Source of the DNA: Bacteroidales bacterium H4
GTDB lineage: Bacteria; Bacteroidota; Bacteroidia; Bacteroidales; Muribaculaceae
Direction: 5' to 3'
DNA: 64,000 nucleotides
NCBI GenBank assembly: GCA_001701165.1
Contig: DAAP01000028.1
Location: forward strand, 1 to 64,000
The notes under the pieces are model-generated. The model did no database searches. It worked only from the letters and a program-made list of their open reading frames with translations, and was not told the DNA's origin. Both the position numbers and the translations under genes were made by a program. Below, piece after piece: positions 33,487 to 43,048 of the stretch. Each line of letters opens with the position of its first letter. Position 1 is the first letter of the stretch.

Positions 33487-34860
33487 ATGGCACAAAAGAC
33501 TTCCATACCTAAGGGCACCCGCGATTTCAATACTGCGGAGATGGCTCGTCGCAATTATATTTTCGACACAATACGCTCGGTATTTGCACTTTACGGCTTC
33601 CGTCCTATCGAGACGCCGGCTATGGAGAACCTCTCCACCCTTATGGGCAAGTATGGCGAGGAGGGCGACAAATTACTCTTCAAGATTCTCAATTCGGGCG
33701 AATGGACACGCGGCCTCGAGGGCAAGGACCTCGCCGCCGAGAGCATCGGCCACCTGACCTCGGCTGTGGCCGAGAAGGGTCTGCGCTACGACCTGACCGT
33801 GCCCTTTGCACGCTTCGTGGTGATGCACCGCGCCGAGCTGTCTATGCCTTTTAAGCGCTGCCAGATACAGCCTGTATGGCGTGCCGACCGTCCGCAGAAG
33901 GGCCGCTATCGCGAGTTCTACCAGTGCGACGCCGATGTCGTAGGTACCGACTCGCTGCTATGCGAAGTCGAGCTGCTGCAGCTTATCGACGAGGTATTTG
34001 CACGTCTGGGCATTCGCGTAGCCATCAAGCTGAACAACCGTAAGGTCCTGGCCGGTATCGCCGAACTTATCGGCGCGCCCGAGCGCATCGTGGACATCAC
34101 CGTAGCCATAGACAAATTGGACAAAATCGGACGCGAGAACGTCAATGCCGAGCTCATAGAGCGCGGTCTGTCACCCGAAGCCGTCGATGCGCTCCAGCCG
34201 ATATTGGACATCTCCGGCACCACGGACGAGCGTATGGCTCGCCTTCAAGAGCTTCTGGTCGGCAGCGAAACCGGCGCCAAGGGCGTCGAGGAACTGCGCA
34301 CGGTCATCGACGGGACGCGTAACCTCGGATTGCGCGCTACTCTCGACTTGGATGTCTCGCTGGCTCGCGGCCTCAACTACTACACCGGCACCATCATCGA
34401 AGTCAAGGCCTTGGATACGCCCATAGGCAGTATCACCGGCGGCGGACGCTACGACAACCTCACGGGCGTATTCGGCGCTCCCGGTCTCAGTGGCGTGGGT
34501 ATCAGCTTCGGCGCCGACCGCATCTATGACGTCATGACCACGCTCAACTTGTTCCCCGAAGGCACAGACAGCGGTGCACAAGTGATGTTTGCCAACCTCG
34601 GGGTTGACGAAGCGGCTGCCGCCCTGCGTCTGGCTGCCGCCCTGCGTCGCCAAGGCATTGCCGTCGAAGTATATCCCGACGCCGCCAAGATGAAAAAGCA
34701 AATGGCATGGGCCGACGCGGCCGCCGTGCCCTACGTGGCCATCATCGGCAGCAACGAGCTGGCCGCCGGAACTGTCACTCTGCGCAATATGCGTTCCGGA
34801 GACCAATCGACAGTCAGCGCCGCCGACATCGACGTATTGGCCGCAACTATCAAAGCATAA
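33487..34860 (+). CDS. hisS: Histidyl-tRNA synthetase
   Basis: A 457-residue class II aminoacyl-tRNA synthetase that charges tRNA-His. Motifs present: N-terminal PKGTRDFNTAEMARRNYI; motif 2 FKRCQIQPVWRADRPQKGRYREFYQCDADVVG (about residues 118-150); the histidine-specific segment RGLNYYTGTIIEV (about 298-310); motif 3 SGVGISFGADRIYDVM (about 336-351). The last ~90 residues are the anticodon-binding domain. Length is normal. The PorT-like gene follows 22 bp downstream and may be co-transcribed. Confidence 0.97.
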   Translation: MAQKTSIPKGTRDFNTAEMARRNYIFDTIRSVFALYGFRPIETPAMENLSTLMGKYGEEGDKLLFKILNSGEWTRGLEGKDLAAESIGHLTSAVAEKGLRYDLTVPFARFVVMHRAELSMPFKRCQIQPVWRADRPQKGRYREFYQCDADVVGTDSLLCEVELLQLIDEVFARLGIRVAIKLNNRKVLAGIAELIGAPERIVDITVAIDKLDKIGRENVNAELIERGLSPEAVDALQPILDISGTTDERMARLQELLVGSETGAKGVEELRTVIDGTRNLGLRATLDLDVSLARGLNYYTGTIIEVKALDTPIGSITGGGRYDNLTGVFGAPGLSGVGISFGADRIYDVMTTLNLFPEGTDSGAQVMFANLGVDEAAAALRLAAALRRQGIAVEVYPDAAKMKKQMAWADAAAVPYVAIIGSNELAAGTVTLRNMRSGDQSTVSAADIDVLAATIKA

Positions 34861-34882
34861 TACACCTACACATCATATCACA

Positions 34883-35491
34883 ATGAAGAAATTTCTCATC
34901 ATCATAGCTTTGGCCGCCGTCACCATGGCCGCCCACGCACAATTCCGCTGGAGCGCTGTCGCCGGTGCCAATTACACGAATCTGAAATTCAAGCAGGACA
35001 TTGTGTCTGTCTCCAAAGGCGTGGGCTACGGCGCCGGTATCGTGGGCGAAATGATGTTCCCCGGCATAGGCTTCGGCCTCGACTTCGGACTGATGTACGA
35101 GCAGCAGAACGCCAAAATCAACCTCGGCGAAAAGAAAATATGGTCGTCTCTCGGTCTGGGCAAAGAGACCGCGATGATGCACAATATCCACATTCCCTTG
35201 CATCTGCGCTTCAAGTACACACGGCTCAACGGATTCGAGGAAAAACTGGCGCCGCTGGCATACTTCGGCCCCGAGTTCAACATCCAGGCGGCACACGCCG
35301 GCGGCGATGCCTTCAAATACTCGGGCGGCGACCTCTCGCTGGCCGTGGGCGTGGGCGTCGAAATATTCCGTTGCTGGCAAGTCATAGGAGGATACACATG
35401 GGGCATGACCTACGCCCTGAAGACCAAGCTGCTTGAGGATTTCAGCGCCAAGACACGCGGCTGGACGCTCCGCGTGGCATATTTCTTCTAA
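34883..35491 (+). CDS. PorT-family outer-membrane beta-barrel protein
   Basis: A 202-residue exported barrel. Signal peptide 1-20 (LAAVTMAAHA), then alternating amphipathic strands: FRWSAVAGANYTNLKF, GYGAGIVGEMMFPGIGFGLDFGLMYEQQ, HIPLHLRFKYTRLN, YFGPEFNIQ, LSLAVGVGVEIFRCWQVIGGYTWG, and an aromatic terminus RVAYFF. This is the PorT/OmpW-like eight-strand layout common in Bacteroidetes. Function unknown. A strong terminator (35589-35634) follows. Confidence 0.87.
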   Translation: MKKFLIIIALAAVTMAAHAQFRWSAVAGANYTNLKFKQDIVSVSKGVGYGAGIVGEMMFPGIGFGLDFGLMYEQQNAKINLGEKKIWSSLGLGKETAMMHNIHIPLHLRFKYTRLNGFEEKLAPLAYFGPEFNIQAAHAGGDAFKYSGGDLSLAVGVGVEIFRCWQVIGGYTWGMTYALKTKLLEDFSAKTRGWTLRVAYFF

Positions 35492-35588
35492 AGCGACAGC
35501 ATCGGCTGTCGTTCAAGCAGGTCTGCAATGTCTTTATGCCAAGTACATCACCGTACGAAGACCCGATCCGATAGACATCACAATCAAT

Positions 35589-35634
35589 AAAAGCAAGCCG
35601 CCACGAAATACGTTCTCCGTGGCGGCTTGCTTTT
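35589..35634. terminator. Bidirectional terminator between the barrel gene and nagA
   Basis: Perfect 17-bp stem: 35589-35605 pairs with 35618-35634, starting in A's and ending in T's, so it can terminate both convergent transcripts. Confidence 0.9.
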
Positions 35635-35658
35635 ATATGCCGTTATGCGGCTACATTC

Positions 35659-36810
35659 CTACTCGACTACGCGGCCCATTTGGATGACGCCGGTGAGGTT
35701 GAGGTCGGCATCAAACATCATGATGTCGGCATCCTTGCCCGGAGCAAGCGAGCCCTTGCGGTCGTACACGCCCATGATGCGTGCCGGGGTCTCGGAAGCC
35801 ATACGCGACACATCTTCCAACGGTATTCCGGCCTGCTGCACCGCCGTGCGCACCAGACGGTCCATGGTAGCGATACTGCCGGCAATAGCGCTATGGTCAG
35901 CCAGCATGCACACACCGTTTTCGATAATCACGCGCGGATCAAAGGCCGTCTTGCTGTCCGAAGCGGCACAGGCCAAGGCGTCCGTAATCAGGGCGGTGCG
36001 CTCTACGCCTTTTTGCTTCCAAATCAAACGCAGCATCATCGACGGAACATGTATACCATCGGCTATCATTTCGACGGTGATGCCATCGATAAGGTATACA
36101 GACTCGACAGTACCCTCGTGCTTGTACGGACCTTCTTTGTGGTTGCCGGTCATAGCATTATAGAAGTGGGTGGCGTGCGTAAAGCCGGCGCGATAACCCT
36201 TCTCGACATCCTTATACGTAGCGGCGGTATGCCCCAGCGATGCCAGTATGCCTTTGCTGCGCAAATAGGTGGCAAACTCCTCAGCTCCGGGCAACTCAGG
36301 AGCTGCATCCCAGCGACGTATCGATGTAAAATCCTCGATGATGGGCTTGTACTCCTCCGGCGTCGGGACCTTGATATTCTCGGGCAGCTGTCCGCCGGCC
36401 ATCTTGGGATTGAAGTACGGGCCCTCGAGGTGCAGACCGAGCACACCGCTCATAGGGTCAGCCATGAGTTTTTGGCACGTGGCAGCAGCCTCACGTATCA
36501 TAGGAACCGTCGACGAGGACAACGTCGGGAATATGGACGTCGTACCATGACGACGATGGGCTTCCACGGCCGTCACAAAGGCGTCTTCGGTACATTCCAT
36601 AAAGTCACGGCCTCCGCCGCCATGCACGTGTATGTCTATGCCGCCGGGGAGAACGTAGTTGCCACGGGCATCGATGACCTTGTCCACGCCATCGATGTGG
36701 CGACTATGATTGAGTATTGACTTGATACGGGTGCCTTCGATGAGGACACTGCCGCCTTCGACCCACCCCATGGGAGTGAGCACGCGGCCGTTAATAATCT
36801 GTGTAGTCAT
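35659..36810 (-). CDS. nagA: N-acetylglucosamine-6-phosphate deacetylase
   Basis: A 383-residue amidohydrolase that converts GlcNAc-6-phosphate to glucosamine-6-phosphate, in recycling of cell-wall sugars and use of host glycans. Family features: VLPGGIDIHVHGGGGRDFMECTED (HxH-type region, about residues 53-75), GLHLEGPYFNPKMAGGQ (metal-binding Glu, about 126-142), SLGHTAATYKDVEKGY (His), THATHFYNAMTG (His), and LITDALACA (catalytic Asp). The length fits. It has a perfect promoter at 36849-36880 and no operon partners; nagB is not in the window. Confidence 0.95.
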   Translation of the reverse strand: MTTQIINGRVLTPMGWVEGGSVLIEGTRIKSILNHSRHIDGVDKVIDARGNYVLPGGIDIHVHGGGGRDFMECTEDAFVTAVEAHRRHGTTSIFPTLSSSTVPMIREAAATCQKLMADPMSGVLGLHLEGPYFNPKMAGGQLPENIKVPTPEEYKPIIEDFTSIRRWDAAPELPGAEEFATYLRSKGILASLGHTAATYKDVEKGYRAGFTHATHFYNAMTGNHKEGPYKHEGTVESVYLIDGITVEMIADGIHVPSMMLRLIWKQKGVERTALITDALACAASDSKTAFDPRVIIENGVCMLADHSAIAGSIATMDRLVRTAVQQAGIPLEDVSRMASETPARIMGVYDRKGSLAPGKDADIMMFDADLNLTGVIQMGRVVE

Positions 36811-36848
36811 ATCGTTTATTGTTTATCTGTATTTCTCAAGCGGTGAGA

Positions 36849-36880
36849 CAAAGGTACAAAATCTTCGCCGAATAGACAAA
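36849..36880 (-). promoter_or_regulatory. Promoter of nagA
   Basis: Minus strand: TTTG (36880-36877), 20-bp spacer, TACCTTTG (36856-36849). Transcription start near 36842, about 30 nt before the ATG. Confidence 0.8.
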
Positions 36881-36983
36881 GGCGATAGGCCTGTCATCCC
36901 GTGGAGTGCGCATCGGCTCGTCACCCGATTTTCGCTCAAGTCGTCAAGTATCTGCACCAATGTAGTTTTTTACATAAAAAAGC

Positions 36984-37004
36984 GCCGGGACAATACATCC
37001 CGGC
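36984..37004 (-). terminator. Terminator of the serine palmitoyltransferase gene
   Basis: 7-bp stem GCCGGGA/TCCCGGC followed on the minus strand by a run of six T's, 29 bp past the stop codon. Confidence 0.75.
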
Positions 37005-37032
37005 ACCAAGCTCTAATTTTATGTCCCATGCC

Positions 37033-38220
37033 TTAGGGCACAAGATTGTATTTTCTGAATACTTTCTGAATCTTTTCGAGACCGGTAGTGACCTGTTCCT
37101 TGGTATGCGTGGCCATCAGAGAGAAGCGGATAAGCGTATCCTGTGGTGCGACGGCGGGCGAAACCACCGGATTGACAAACACACCCTCTTCGAGAAGGTC
37201 ATGAGTGATGGCAAAAGTCTTAAAATCATCACGAATGAACAGAGGTATAATCGGCGTAGACGTATTGCCGATTTCGAAGCCCATGCTACGGAATCCTTCA
37301 AGGGCATAGTTGGTGAGATCCCAGAGATGCTGCTGACGCTCGGGCTCGGCAATCATGATATCTATAGCCTTGAGTGCGGCAGCGGTGCTGGCCGGAGTGA
37401 TGCTGGCTGTGAAGATGTAGCTACGGCTGTGGTGGCGCAGGAAGTTGGTTACTTCCTTGTCCGTGGCAATAAAACCACCGAGACTGGCAAAGCTCTTGGA
37501 GAACGTGCCCATAATCAGGTCTACATCCTTTGTCAAGCCAAAATGGTTGACCGTGCCGCGGCCACCTTCGCCAAAGACGCCTATGCTGTGCGCCTCATCA
37601 ACCATGACGCTGGCATCATACTTCTTGGCCAAGCGCACGATTTCCGGTATATTGGCCACATCGCCTTCCATGGAAAACACACCGTCAGTAACGATGAGTT
37701 TCACCTTGTCGGGTTCGCAGCGTTGCAGTTGCTTCTCCAACGATGCCATGTCATTGTGCTTGTACTTGAGCTGCTGCGAAAATGACAGGCGACGTCCCTC
37801 AATGATAGAAGCGTGATCCTGTTCGTCCCACAATATATAGTCTTCACGACCGGTGACACACGATACGACACCGAGGTTGACACCAAATCCGGTGGAGTAA
37901 ATCATCACGTCCTCCTTGCCTATATATTCGGCAAGGCGTTGCTCCAGCTTTTTGTGCAGGTCGAGCGTACCATTGAGGAATGGAGAGCCGGCACATCCGG
38001 TTCCATATTTACGTATTGCTTCGATTGCGGCTTCCTTGATTCGTGGATCGTTGACGAGCCCGCTATAGCAGTTGCTGCCGAACATCAAGACTTTCTTGCC
38101 GTCAATGATGACTTCGGGATCCTGTTCTGAGGATATTGCGCGGAAATAGGGATAGACGCCGGCGGCCTTGGCCTCTTGCGGCGCCGTGTATTTGGCTAAT
38201 TTTGCCTGTAATAACTTCAT
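37033..38220 (-). CDS. spt: Serine palmitoyltransferase
   Basis: A 395-residue PLP enzyme of the alpha-oxoamine synthase family. It closely follows the Bacteroides serine palmitoyltransferase pattern: AAGVYPYFRAI, MFGSNCYSGL, YGTGCAGSPFLNGTLDLH, RRLSFSQQLKYKHNDMASLE, VMVDEAHSIGVFGEGGRG, and the PLP-lysine segment MGTFSKSFASLGG (Lys about residue 245). The enzyme condenses serine with palmitoyl-CoA, the first step of sphingolipid synthesis, a hallmark of gut Bacteroidetes. Related 2-amino-3-ketobutyrate CoA ligase is the alternative, but overall similarity favours sphingolipid synthesis. Monocistronic. Confidence 0.9.
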   Translation of the reverse strand: MKLLQAKLAKYTAPQEAKAAGVYPYFRAISSEQDPEVIIDGKKVLMFGSNCYSGLVNDPRIKEAAIEAIRKYGTGCAGSPFLNGTLDLHKKLEQRLAEYIGKEDVMIYSTGFGVNLGVVSCVTGREDYILWDEQDHASIIEGRRLSFSQQLKYKHNDMASLEKQLQRCEPDKVKLIVTDGVFSMEGDVANIPEIVRLAKKYDASVMVDEAHSIGVFGEGGRGTVNHFGLTKDVDLIMGTFSKSFASLGGFIATDKEVTNFLRHHSRSYIFTASITPASTAAALKAIDIMIAEPERQQHLWDLTNYALEGFRSMGFEIGNTSTPIIPLFIRDDFKTFAITHDLLEEGVFVNPVVSPAVAPQDTLIRFSLMATHTKEQVTTGLEKIQKVFRKYNLVP

Positions 38221-38287
38221 AGTTTATGTGATAATGTTATCGACGTTTAATAAACTATCTGATTGTCGTTAGCGACCAATCAGGCTG

Positions 38288-38295
38288 CAAAGGTA
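38288..38295 (-). promoter_or_regulatory. Candidate -7 box of spt
   Basis: Minus-strand TACCTTTG, 67 bp upstream of the ATG, followed by a hairpin (38259-38283) right at the expected transcript start. Confidence 0.55.
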
Positions 38296-38473
38296 CAAAA
38301 AAATATCGAAAGGCGTGTAAAAAAGTTTGGACCAACGCCGAAAAAACTTCCAAAGGGCACAAATTCTTTCCCTCACAGTCCTCGGAGCACTTTTAGAACA
38401 TCAGCGCGACCCATTCCTCATTAAACTTTTCTTTCCCGCACGCATTCGACATTGCACAGACCACTAATAAAAG

Positions 38474-38502
38474 ACGGGGGCGCGCCCCAGGCGCGTCCCC
38501 GT
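38474..38502. terminator. GC-rich palindrome after the amidase gene
   Basis: 13-bp arms (38474-38486 and 38490-38502) with one G-T wobble and a 3-nt loop. It lies about 60 bp past the amidase stop codon. The core resembles the palindromes at 6725-6750 and 61215-61253, so it may be a dispersed element used as a terminator. Confidence 0.6.
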
Positions 38503-38560
38503 ACAATGTAGTATTTGTCTTCGGCAGAGTCTCGGAAGACTCAGCTGTCAGATTCAGTGA

Positions 38561-41500
38561 TTACTTAACGTATACCTTCTCTGCCTTATTACCCTGACGG
38601 CGGATATATACACCGGTCGTAAGGTTGTCGGCTGCTATGCGTACACCTTGCAGGTTGTAGTACTCGGCATCACCTTCGGCATCTTTGATGCTGATGACAT
38701 CGGAGATGGCACCCTTGGATTCGGCTTCATATAAGAAGCGAGCGATACCCTGGTTATGTACGTTGACATAGAGACTGATATTGCCATTGAGGCTACCGCC
38801 GGCTTGGGCAATAACCGTCGAAGCAAACTGGGCGTTGTTGACTGAACCGAAACCTTCTTCGGGCAGGTTCATAATAGGAGCAGTAGCTTTGGCTATACCA
38901 TCCGTAACATCGATGATGGCGATTTGGCCATTGCCGATATTGCCGGTCTTGTAGGTAATGGCGGCGATGTACTTCTTGTTGCCTACGTTGAAGGGAGCGA
39001 ATGCTGTACCATAACGCGAGCCTCCGAGAGCTGCTGCCGGAAGTACTTCATCGGTAATCTTGCCGGAGGCGTCGAATTTGGCGACGTCGCCGTCTTTCTG
39101 TACCATCCAGAAGCTGCCATCAGCGTTGGGATAAATCTTGGAAGCACCACGACCGTCACCACTGTATGTGTAGGCTTCACCCTTGGCGTTCTTCAGTGCG
39201 ATAGTATGGATATTGTTATCGCAGCTACCATTCTTGATCTCGAAGTATACAATCTCATTGGCACCTTCTTTGGTGAGCCATACACGGCCGTTGTTGAGCG
39301 TACCGCTGAATGCTATGGATCCACCGGTGATGATACCGGCTGCATCTTTCTGCACCAGTACACGAGGTGCGGCTGCATCGTTGTCCCAAATGTATACGCG
39401 GAGGTTTTGGGCGGCTGTTACGATGTTGGAGGCGATGAGTTTGCCATCGGCTACGGCGAGACCGCCGAGTTTACCGGTTGCGCTGGCGAGACCTTCCATA
39501 GAGAGCGTGCCCTTGTATGATGCATCTTCAGCATTGAGGATATTCACAGCAGGTGTTCCCCAGTTCTTGCTATTGAGGACATAGAGTTGGCTGCCAATAA
39601 GCGCGATATCACGGTTAGCTGACTGACCGGCGTCAAACGTTGTCCAGCTCGGGGTGTTGTTCTTGTTGGTGGAGTAAATCCACTTGGTATGCATTCTGTC
39701 TGTATTGGAAGCGATGTCTTCCTTAACAACGATGGTGGCTTCGCCGGTACCGGTCAGTGCAACGGTGACATTGGCTGCGCCTTGGCTCGAAAGAGTCAGC
39801 GTGGCCTTGTGCGTTCCCTCTGCCGTGGGCTTGTAAGATACCGAAAGCTTGCCGGGGGTACCGAGCGAGGGAGCCGAGAGGCTGAACATGTTGGCGTTGG
39901 CACCGCTGAGCGTTGCGGTGATGGCGCCCTTGAGGTTGGAACCGCTGACGGTGAGTTCCTGTACGTCTGTCTGGCCTTGCTTAGCGCTGAAGCTCAAAGA
40001 GCTCTTGTCTACGGAAAGCATGGGTTCGGTGCTTTGGATAGGTTGGCCTTCGGTCTTGGGAGGCGTACCATGCTTGTAGTAAGCCATACCGTGCGTGGTG
40101 GAGAGTACCCATGCTTCAAGCCAATTATTTCCATCGGTACGTACGATGATATCACCAGTGGCGTTGGTGTTGCGGCTGGTGTCGCCGAGGCCGTTGCTCG
40201 GGAAGTCACCTACCTGCTGGATACGGGTGAAGTCACCCTTGAGGTCTTGAATCAGACGCATACGTGCGCCCTTATAGTTCTTTTCAGGATCCATTGTTTG
40301 GGTACCCGGTAAGTATTCCTTGCCGTTGAACACGAGGTTGGCCGAATACTTCTGGCCGCCCCAGTAGAATTCGTGGTGGCACGAACCCCAGCTTTCGCCG
40401 GTGTCAACGAAGGTCTGACGGCAAGCCTTGCCATCTTTCTGAACTACATAGGTAGGATAGCTGTCTTTACCATCGATCCACCAGTTGCCGCCCATCGGAT
40501 ATGCACGGACGGTTGCCATGGTCGACAGGTTAGTTTTTCCGTCCTCACGATATACGGGAGTGTTCTTTGCCAATACGCAGTTGTTGTTCTGCATATGGTA
40601 CTCGATGATACGGGTCTGTCCGTTTTCGTTACCAAAGGCAATCCAGTAATCGGTAGGATATGTGCCTACGATTTCCATACAGTCGCCCAGACGGCTTGCG
40701 CCCTGGAAGTCTCCGGTCTCAAGTACCAGCTTGGGCAGAGCGTTGTCCTTAGACCATTCGTAAATGCGGAGTTTCTGCCCGGATGCTGCAAGGTTGCAGG
40801 CAAGGATATGTCCGTTGATAGCCTTGACATCGCAGAGTGTCAGCGTACCGCCGGTTACGACTTCGCCCTTGTTGAGGTTGCCGAGGTCTGTGCCGGTCTG
40901 TGCATCGATAACCTTGATATCGCTGTGGTTGTATACGCAATAGAGCTTGCCGTCGTTGTAGCAGAAATTGCGAATCACCGAAGCGTCATAGCCCTTCGAG
41001 GACTTCTTGCCACTCTTTTCGGAAAGATTCCAACCTTCGGAGAGACTCAGCGGCGGAGCCTTGACCTCGGCTGTAATGATGACCTCTTTACGGAGGCTGC
41101 CGTTAGTCACTGCAATCAAGAACTTATAGTTATTGGCTGTACCACCTTCGCCATAAGAACCAACTTTGTCGGCATTGGCAAATGTAACAGTCACCGTTCC
41201 GCCTGTTTTGGGAAGTTCGGAAACATTAGTGGAGAAGCGACCGGGAGTTCTGGAGCCGATTTTAATGTTGCTCGAAAGGTTTTCGCCCTTAACAGTAAAC
41301 GACAGAGACGGCTTTTCACCTACAGAGCAGGTGAAGTGCAGGCTGGTAGTCGAAACGGTCAGCGTAGGATTGGTGGGCTGTGGCTGGGGAGTGGGAGTGG
41401 AGCCGCCACCGCCGCGTGGGTCGGGGCTGATGTTTATACCTTGAACGCCTTTACCAAAGTCATAGAAGCCATAGAGGTGGCCGTTGACCCAAGCCTTGAA

Positions 41501-42064
41501 ACCGGACTTGCCGGTCTGATTAATCATATCCCATTCGGTGCGGTTGTCCACAAAGAGCGCCTCGGTGAGGATGGCCGGCACGTTGGCGCTACCGGTAATC
41601 ACAGTCCAGCCGTTTTGCTTGACGCCGCGGTTGGTACGTCCGAGTTGCTGTACAAGTGTTGTCTGCACCTTATTGGCGAGGTTGCGAGAGTTGCCTCCGG
41701 ACCAATAATACCAAGTCTCCGTGCCGTGTGCGCTGCCATTGAAGGCATTGAGGTGGATTGAGCAGAAGATATAGGGGTCGTAGCTTACAGACGCCGAACG
41801 GCGTGCCGACAAGGACACGTAGACGTTGGAGTTACGCGTCTTTTTTACTTGACAGCCTTGACTTTTAAGCCAAGACTCAACGCTGTTGGCGCATCGCAGT
41901 GCGAGTTCGCCTTCGTGGGGTGCGCTGGGGCCGGATGCTCCGGGGTCGCTGCCGCCGTGGCCGGGATCAAGCATGACTCTATAACTGTTCCAGCCGGCAT
42001 TGGCGCTGAAAGGCGCGATCATTGCCATGGCAAGTATCGCGAGAAGTGTAGATATTTTCTTCAT
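38561..42064 (-). CDS. Giant secreted N-acetylmuramoyl-L-alanine amidase with propeller and sorting domain
   Basis: A 1167-residue exported protein. Signal peptide 1-23. Residues 27-205 are an Amidase_3 domain with all zinc/catalytic positions: MLDPGHGGSDPGA (His), EGELALRCA (Glu), IFCSIHLNA (His), and ILTEALFVDN (Glu). A GGGGSTPTPQPQP linker (about 215-228) leads to repeated Ig-like units opening with LSVDKSSLSF-type strands (about 230-330 and 685-775), interleaved with two beta-propeller-like regions (about 335-680 and 780-1090). The C-terminus (EYYNLQGVRIA...VYIRRQGNKAEKVYVK) is a type IX-like sorting domain. A wall hydrolase with this large non-catalytic part may act on other bacteria or host-derived peptidoglycan; that is inference. 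Nine bp after the PD40 gene, so co-transcribed. Confidence 0.88.
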   Translation of the reverse strand: MKKISTLLAILAMAMIAPFSANAGWNSYRVMLDPGHGGSDPGASGPSAPHEGELALRCANSVESWLKSQGCQVKKTRNSNVYVSLSARRSASVSYDPYIFCSIHLNAFNGSAHGTETWYYWSGGNSRNLANKVQTTLVQQLGRTNRGVKQNGWTVITGSANVPAILTEALFVDNRTEWDMINQTGKSGFKAWVNGHLYGFYDFGKGVQGINISPDPRGGGGSTPTPQPQPTNPTLTVSTTSLHFTCSVGEKPSLSFTVKGENLSSNIKIGSRTPGRFSTNVSELPKTGGTVTVTFANADKVGSYGEGGTANNYKFLIAVTNGSLRKEVIITAEVKAPPLSLSEGWNLSEKSGKKSSKGYDASVIRNFCYNDGKLYCVYNHSDIKVIDAQTGTDLGNLNKGEVVTGGTLTLCDVKAINGHILACNLAASGQKLRIYEWSKDNALPKLVLETGDFQGASRLGDCMEIVGTYPTDYWIAFGNENGQTRIIEYHMQNNNCVLAKNTPVYREDGKTNLSTMATVRAYPMGGNWWIDGKDSYPTYVVQKDGKACRQTFVDTGESWGSCHHEFYWGGQKYSANLVFNGKEYLPGTQTMDPEKNYKGARMRLIQDLKGDFTRIQQVGDFPSNGLGDTSRNTNATGDIIVRTDGNNWLEAWVLSTTHGMAYYKHGTPPKTEGQPIQSTEPMLSVDKSSLSFSAKQGQTDVQELTVSGSNLKGAITATLSGANANMFSLSAPSLGTPGKLSVSYKPTAEGTHKATLTLSSQGAANVTVALTGTGEATIVVKEDIASNTDRMHTKWIYSTNKNNTPSWTTFDAGQSANRDIALIGSQLYVLNSKNWGTPAVNILNAEDASYKGTLSMEGLASATGKLGGLAVADGKLIASNIVTAAQNLRVYIWDNDAAAPRVLVQKDAAGIITGGSIAFSGTLNNGRVWLTKEGANEIVYFEIKNGSCDNNIHTIALKNAKGEAYTYSGDGRGASKIYPNADGSFWMVQKDGDVAKFDASGKITDEVLPAAALGGSRYGTAFAPFNVGNKKYIAAITYKTGNIGNGQIAIIDVTDGIAKATAPIMNLPEEGFGSVNNAQFASTVIAQAGGSLNGNISLYVNVHNQGIARFLYEAESKGAISDVISIKDAEGDAEYYNLQGVRIAADNLTTGVYIRRQGNKAEKVYVK

Positions 42065-42073
42065 GGCAGTGTG

Positions 42074-43048
42074 TTATTTGAGATCGGCGACGTAAATCTG
42101 ACCGTCGGTGTTAGACACAAAAGCAATCTTGTTCCCGTCGGGGGAGATGGAGGGATACATCTCGATGCGGTCGCGCGAATTGGTGAGGGCTTTCTCGGCG
42201 CCACCGTTGATATTGAGAATGTAGAGCTCGCCGGTGAGGTAGCTGTGACCGTTATCGGTAGTGCGCTCGTACACAATCTGGCTGTTGCCTACCCATTGGG
42301 GACGGAAGCCGATGCCGAGAACACGTTTGCCCGTGCCGTCGATATTGATGACAACAATATTGTCCATTTCATTGAACACGACTTTCTTGCCATCGGGCGA
42401 GAGCTGTGCGTTGAAGGAGGCGCCGCGGTTGAGCAGGCGCTTGTTGCCGTCAGCTGTCAGAACATAGAGGTTTTCGTAATCCTCTACAAATGACACTTCG
42501 GGCATGGGGTCGAGCGTCTGGACCTGCTTGGCCATGGTCATGGCCTGCATGGGCACTGCGGGAAGGCGGTTGGCAACAGCCTTGGCCTCGCAGATGACAC
42601 TCTTCTTTCCGGAGGGGGTGTAGCTCCATGCAGCCGGGGACATCAGCTCGAGGTCCTGCGACATGCGCACCTTGGTACCATTGGATACTTCGATGGCCCA
42701 AGCGGCGTGTACACGCTTGCTCGAACCGTCGGCTTCTGTAAGCCAACGGGTGTCGCGAACTAAGACTTCGCGGCTGTCGGCACTCCAACGGAAGCCGTAG
42801 CCTACGCCGGTGTCTGCCGAAACTTTTTTAACGTTTTTGCCGTTAGCCTGCATGACGTAGAGGCCGTCATAGCCTTCACCGGTGAAGGCTATCATGGCGC
42901 CGTCGGGAGACCATACGGGACTTTCGTAGCGCATGGAACGGTCAGCAGTCACTTTGGTGACATTGCTGATTTGGCCTGTCTTAAGTCCGGCTGCATACAT
43001 CGTAGCCGAGCCAAGAATCATAGCCGCCAAGATAAGCTTGGTTTTCAT
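42074..43048 (-). CDS. Exported TolB-like (PD40) beta-propeller protein
   Basis: A 324-residue exported protein with a signal peptide (residues 1-19, GSATMYA). Six or so PD40 blades are visible: YESPVWSPDGAMIAFTGEGYDGLYVM, YGFRWSADSREVLVRD, FNAQLSPDGKKVVFNEMDNIVVINIDG, and MYPSISPDGNKIAFVSNTDGQIYVADL. This resembles the TolB propeller but lacks TolB's N-terminal domain. It is first in an operon with the amidase 9 bp downstream, so it may recognise or regulate wall turnover. The promoter at 43341-43372 gives a leader of about 285 nt. Confidence 0.85.
   Translation of the reverse strand: MKTKLILAAMILGSATMYAAGLKTGQISNVTKVTADRSMRYESPVWSPDGAMIAFTGEGYDGLYVMQANGKNVKKVSADTGVGYGFRWSADSREVLVRDTRWLTEADGSSKRVHAAWAIEVSNGTKVRMSQDLELMSPAAWSYTPSGKKSVICEAKAVANRLPAVPMQAMTMAKQVQTLDPMPEVSFVEDYENLYVLTADGNKRLLNRGASFNAQLSPDGKKVVFNEMDNIVVINIDGTGKRVLGIGFRPQWVGNSQIVYERTTDNGHSYLTGELYILNINGGAEKALTNSRDRIEMYPSISPDGNKIAFVSNTDGQIYVADLK

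Larger units (their letters stand above)
38221..38560. other. Intergenic region: spt leader and palindrome
   Basis: It contains the spt leader with a hairpin (38259-38283, CTGATTG/CAATCAG), a minus-strand TACCTTTG box (38288-38295), and a GC-rich palindrome (38474-38502). No gene is seen. Confidence 0.65.
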
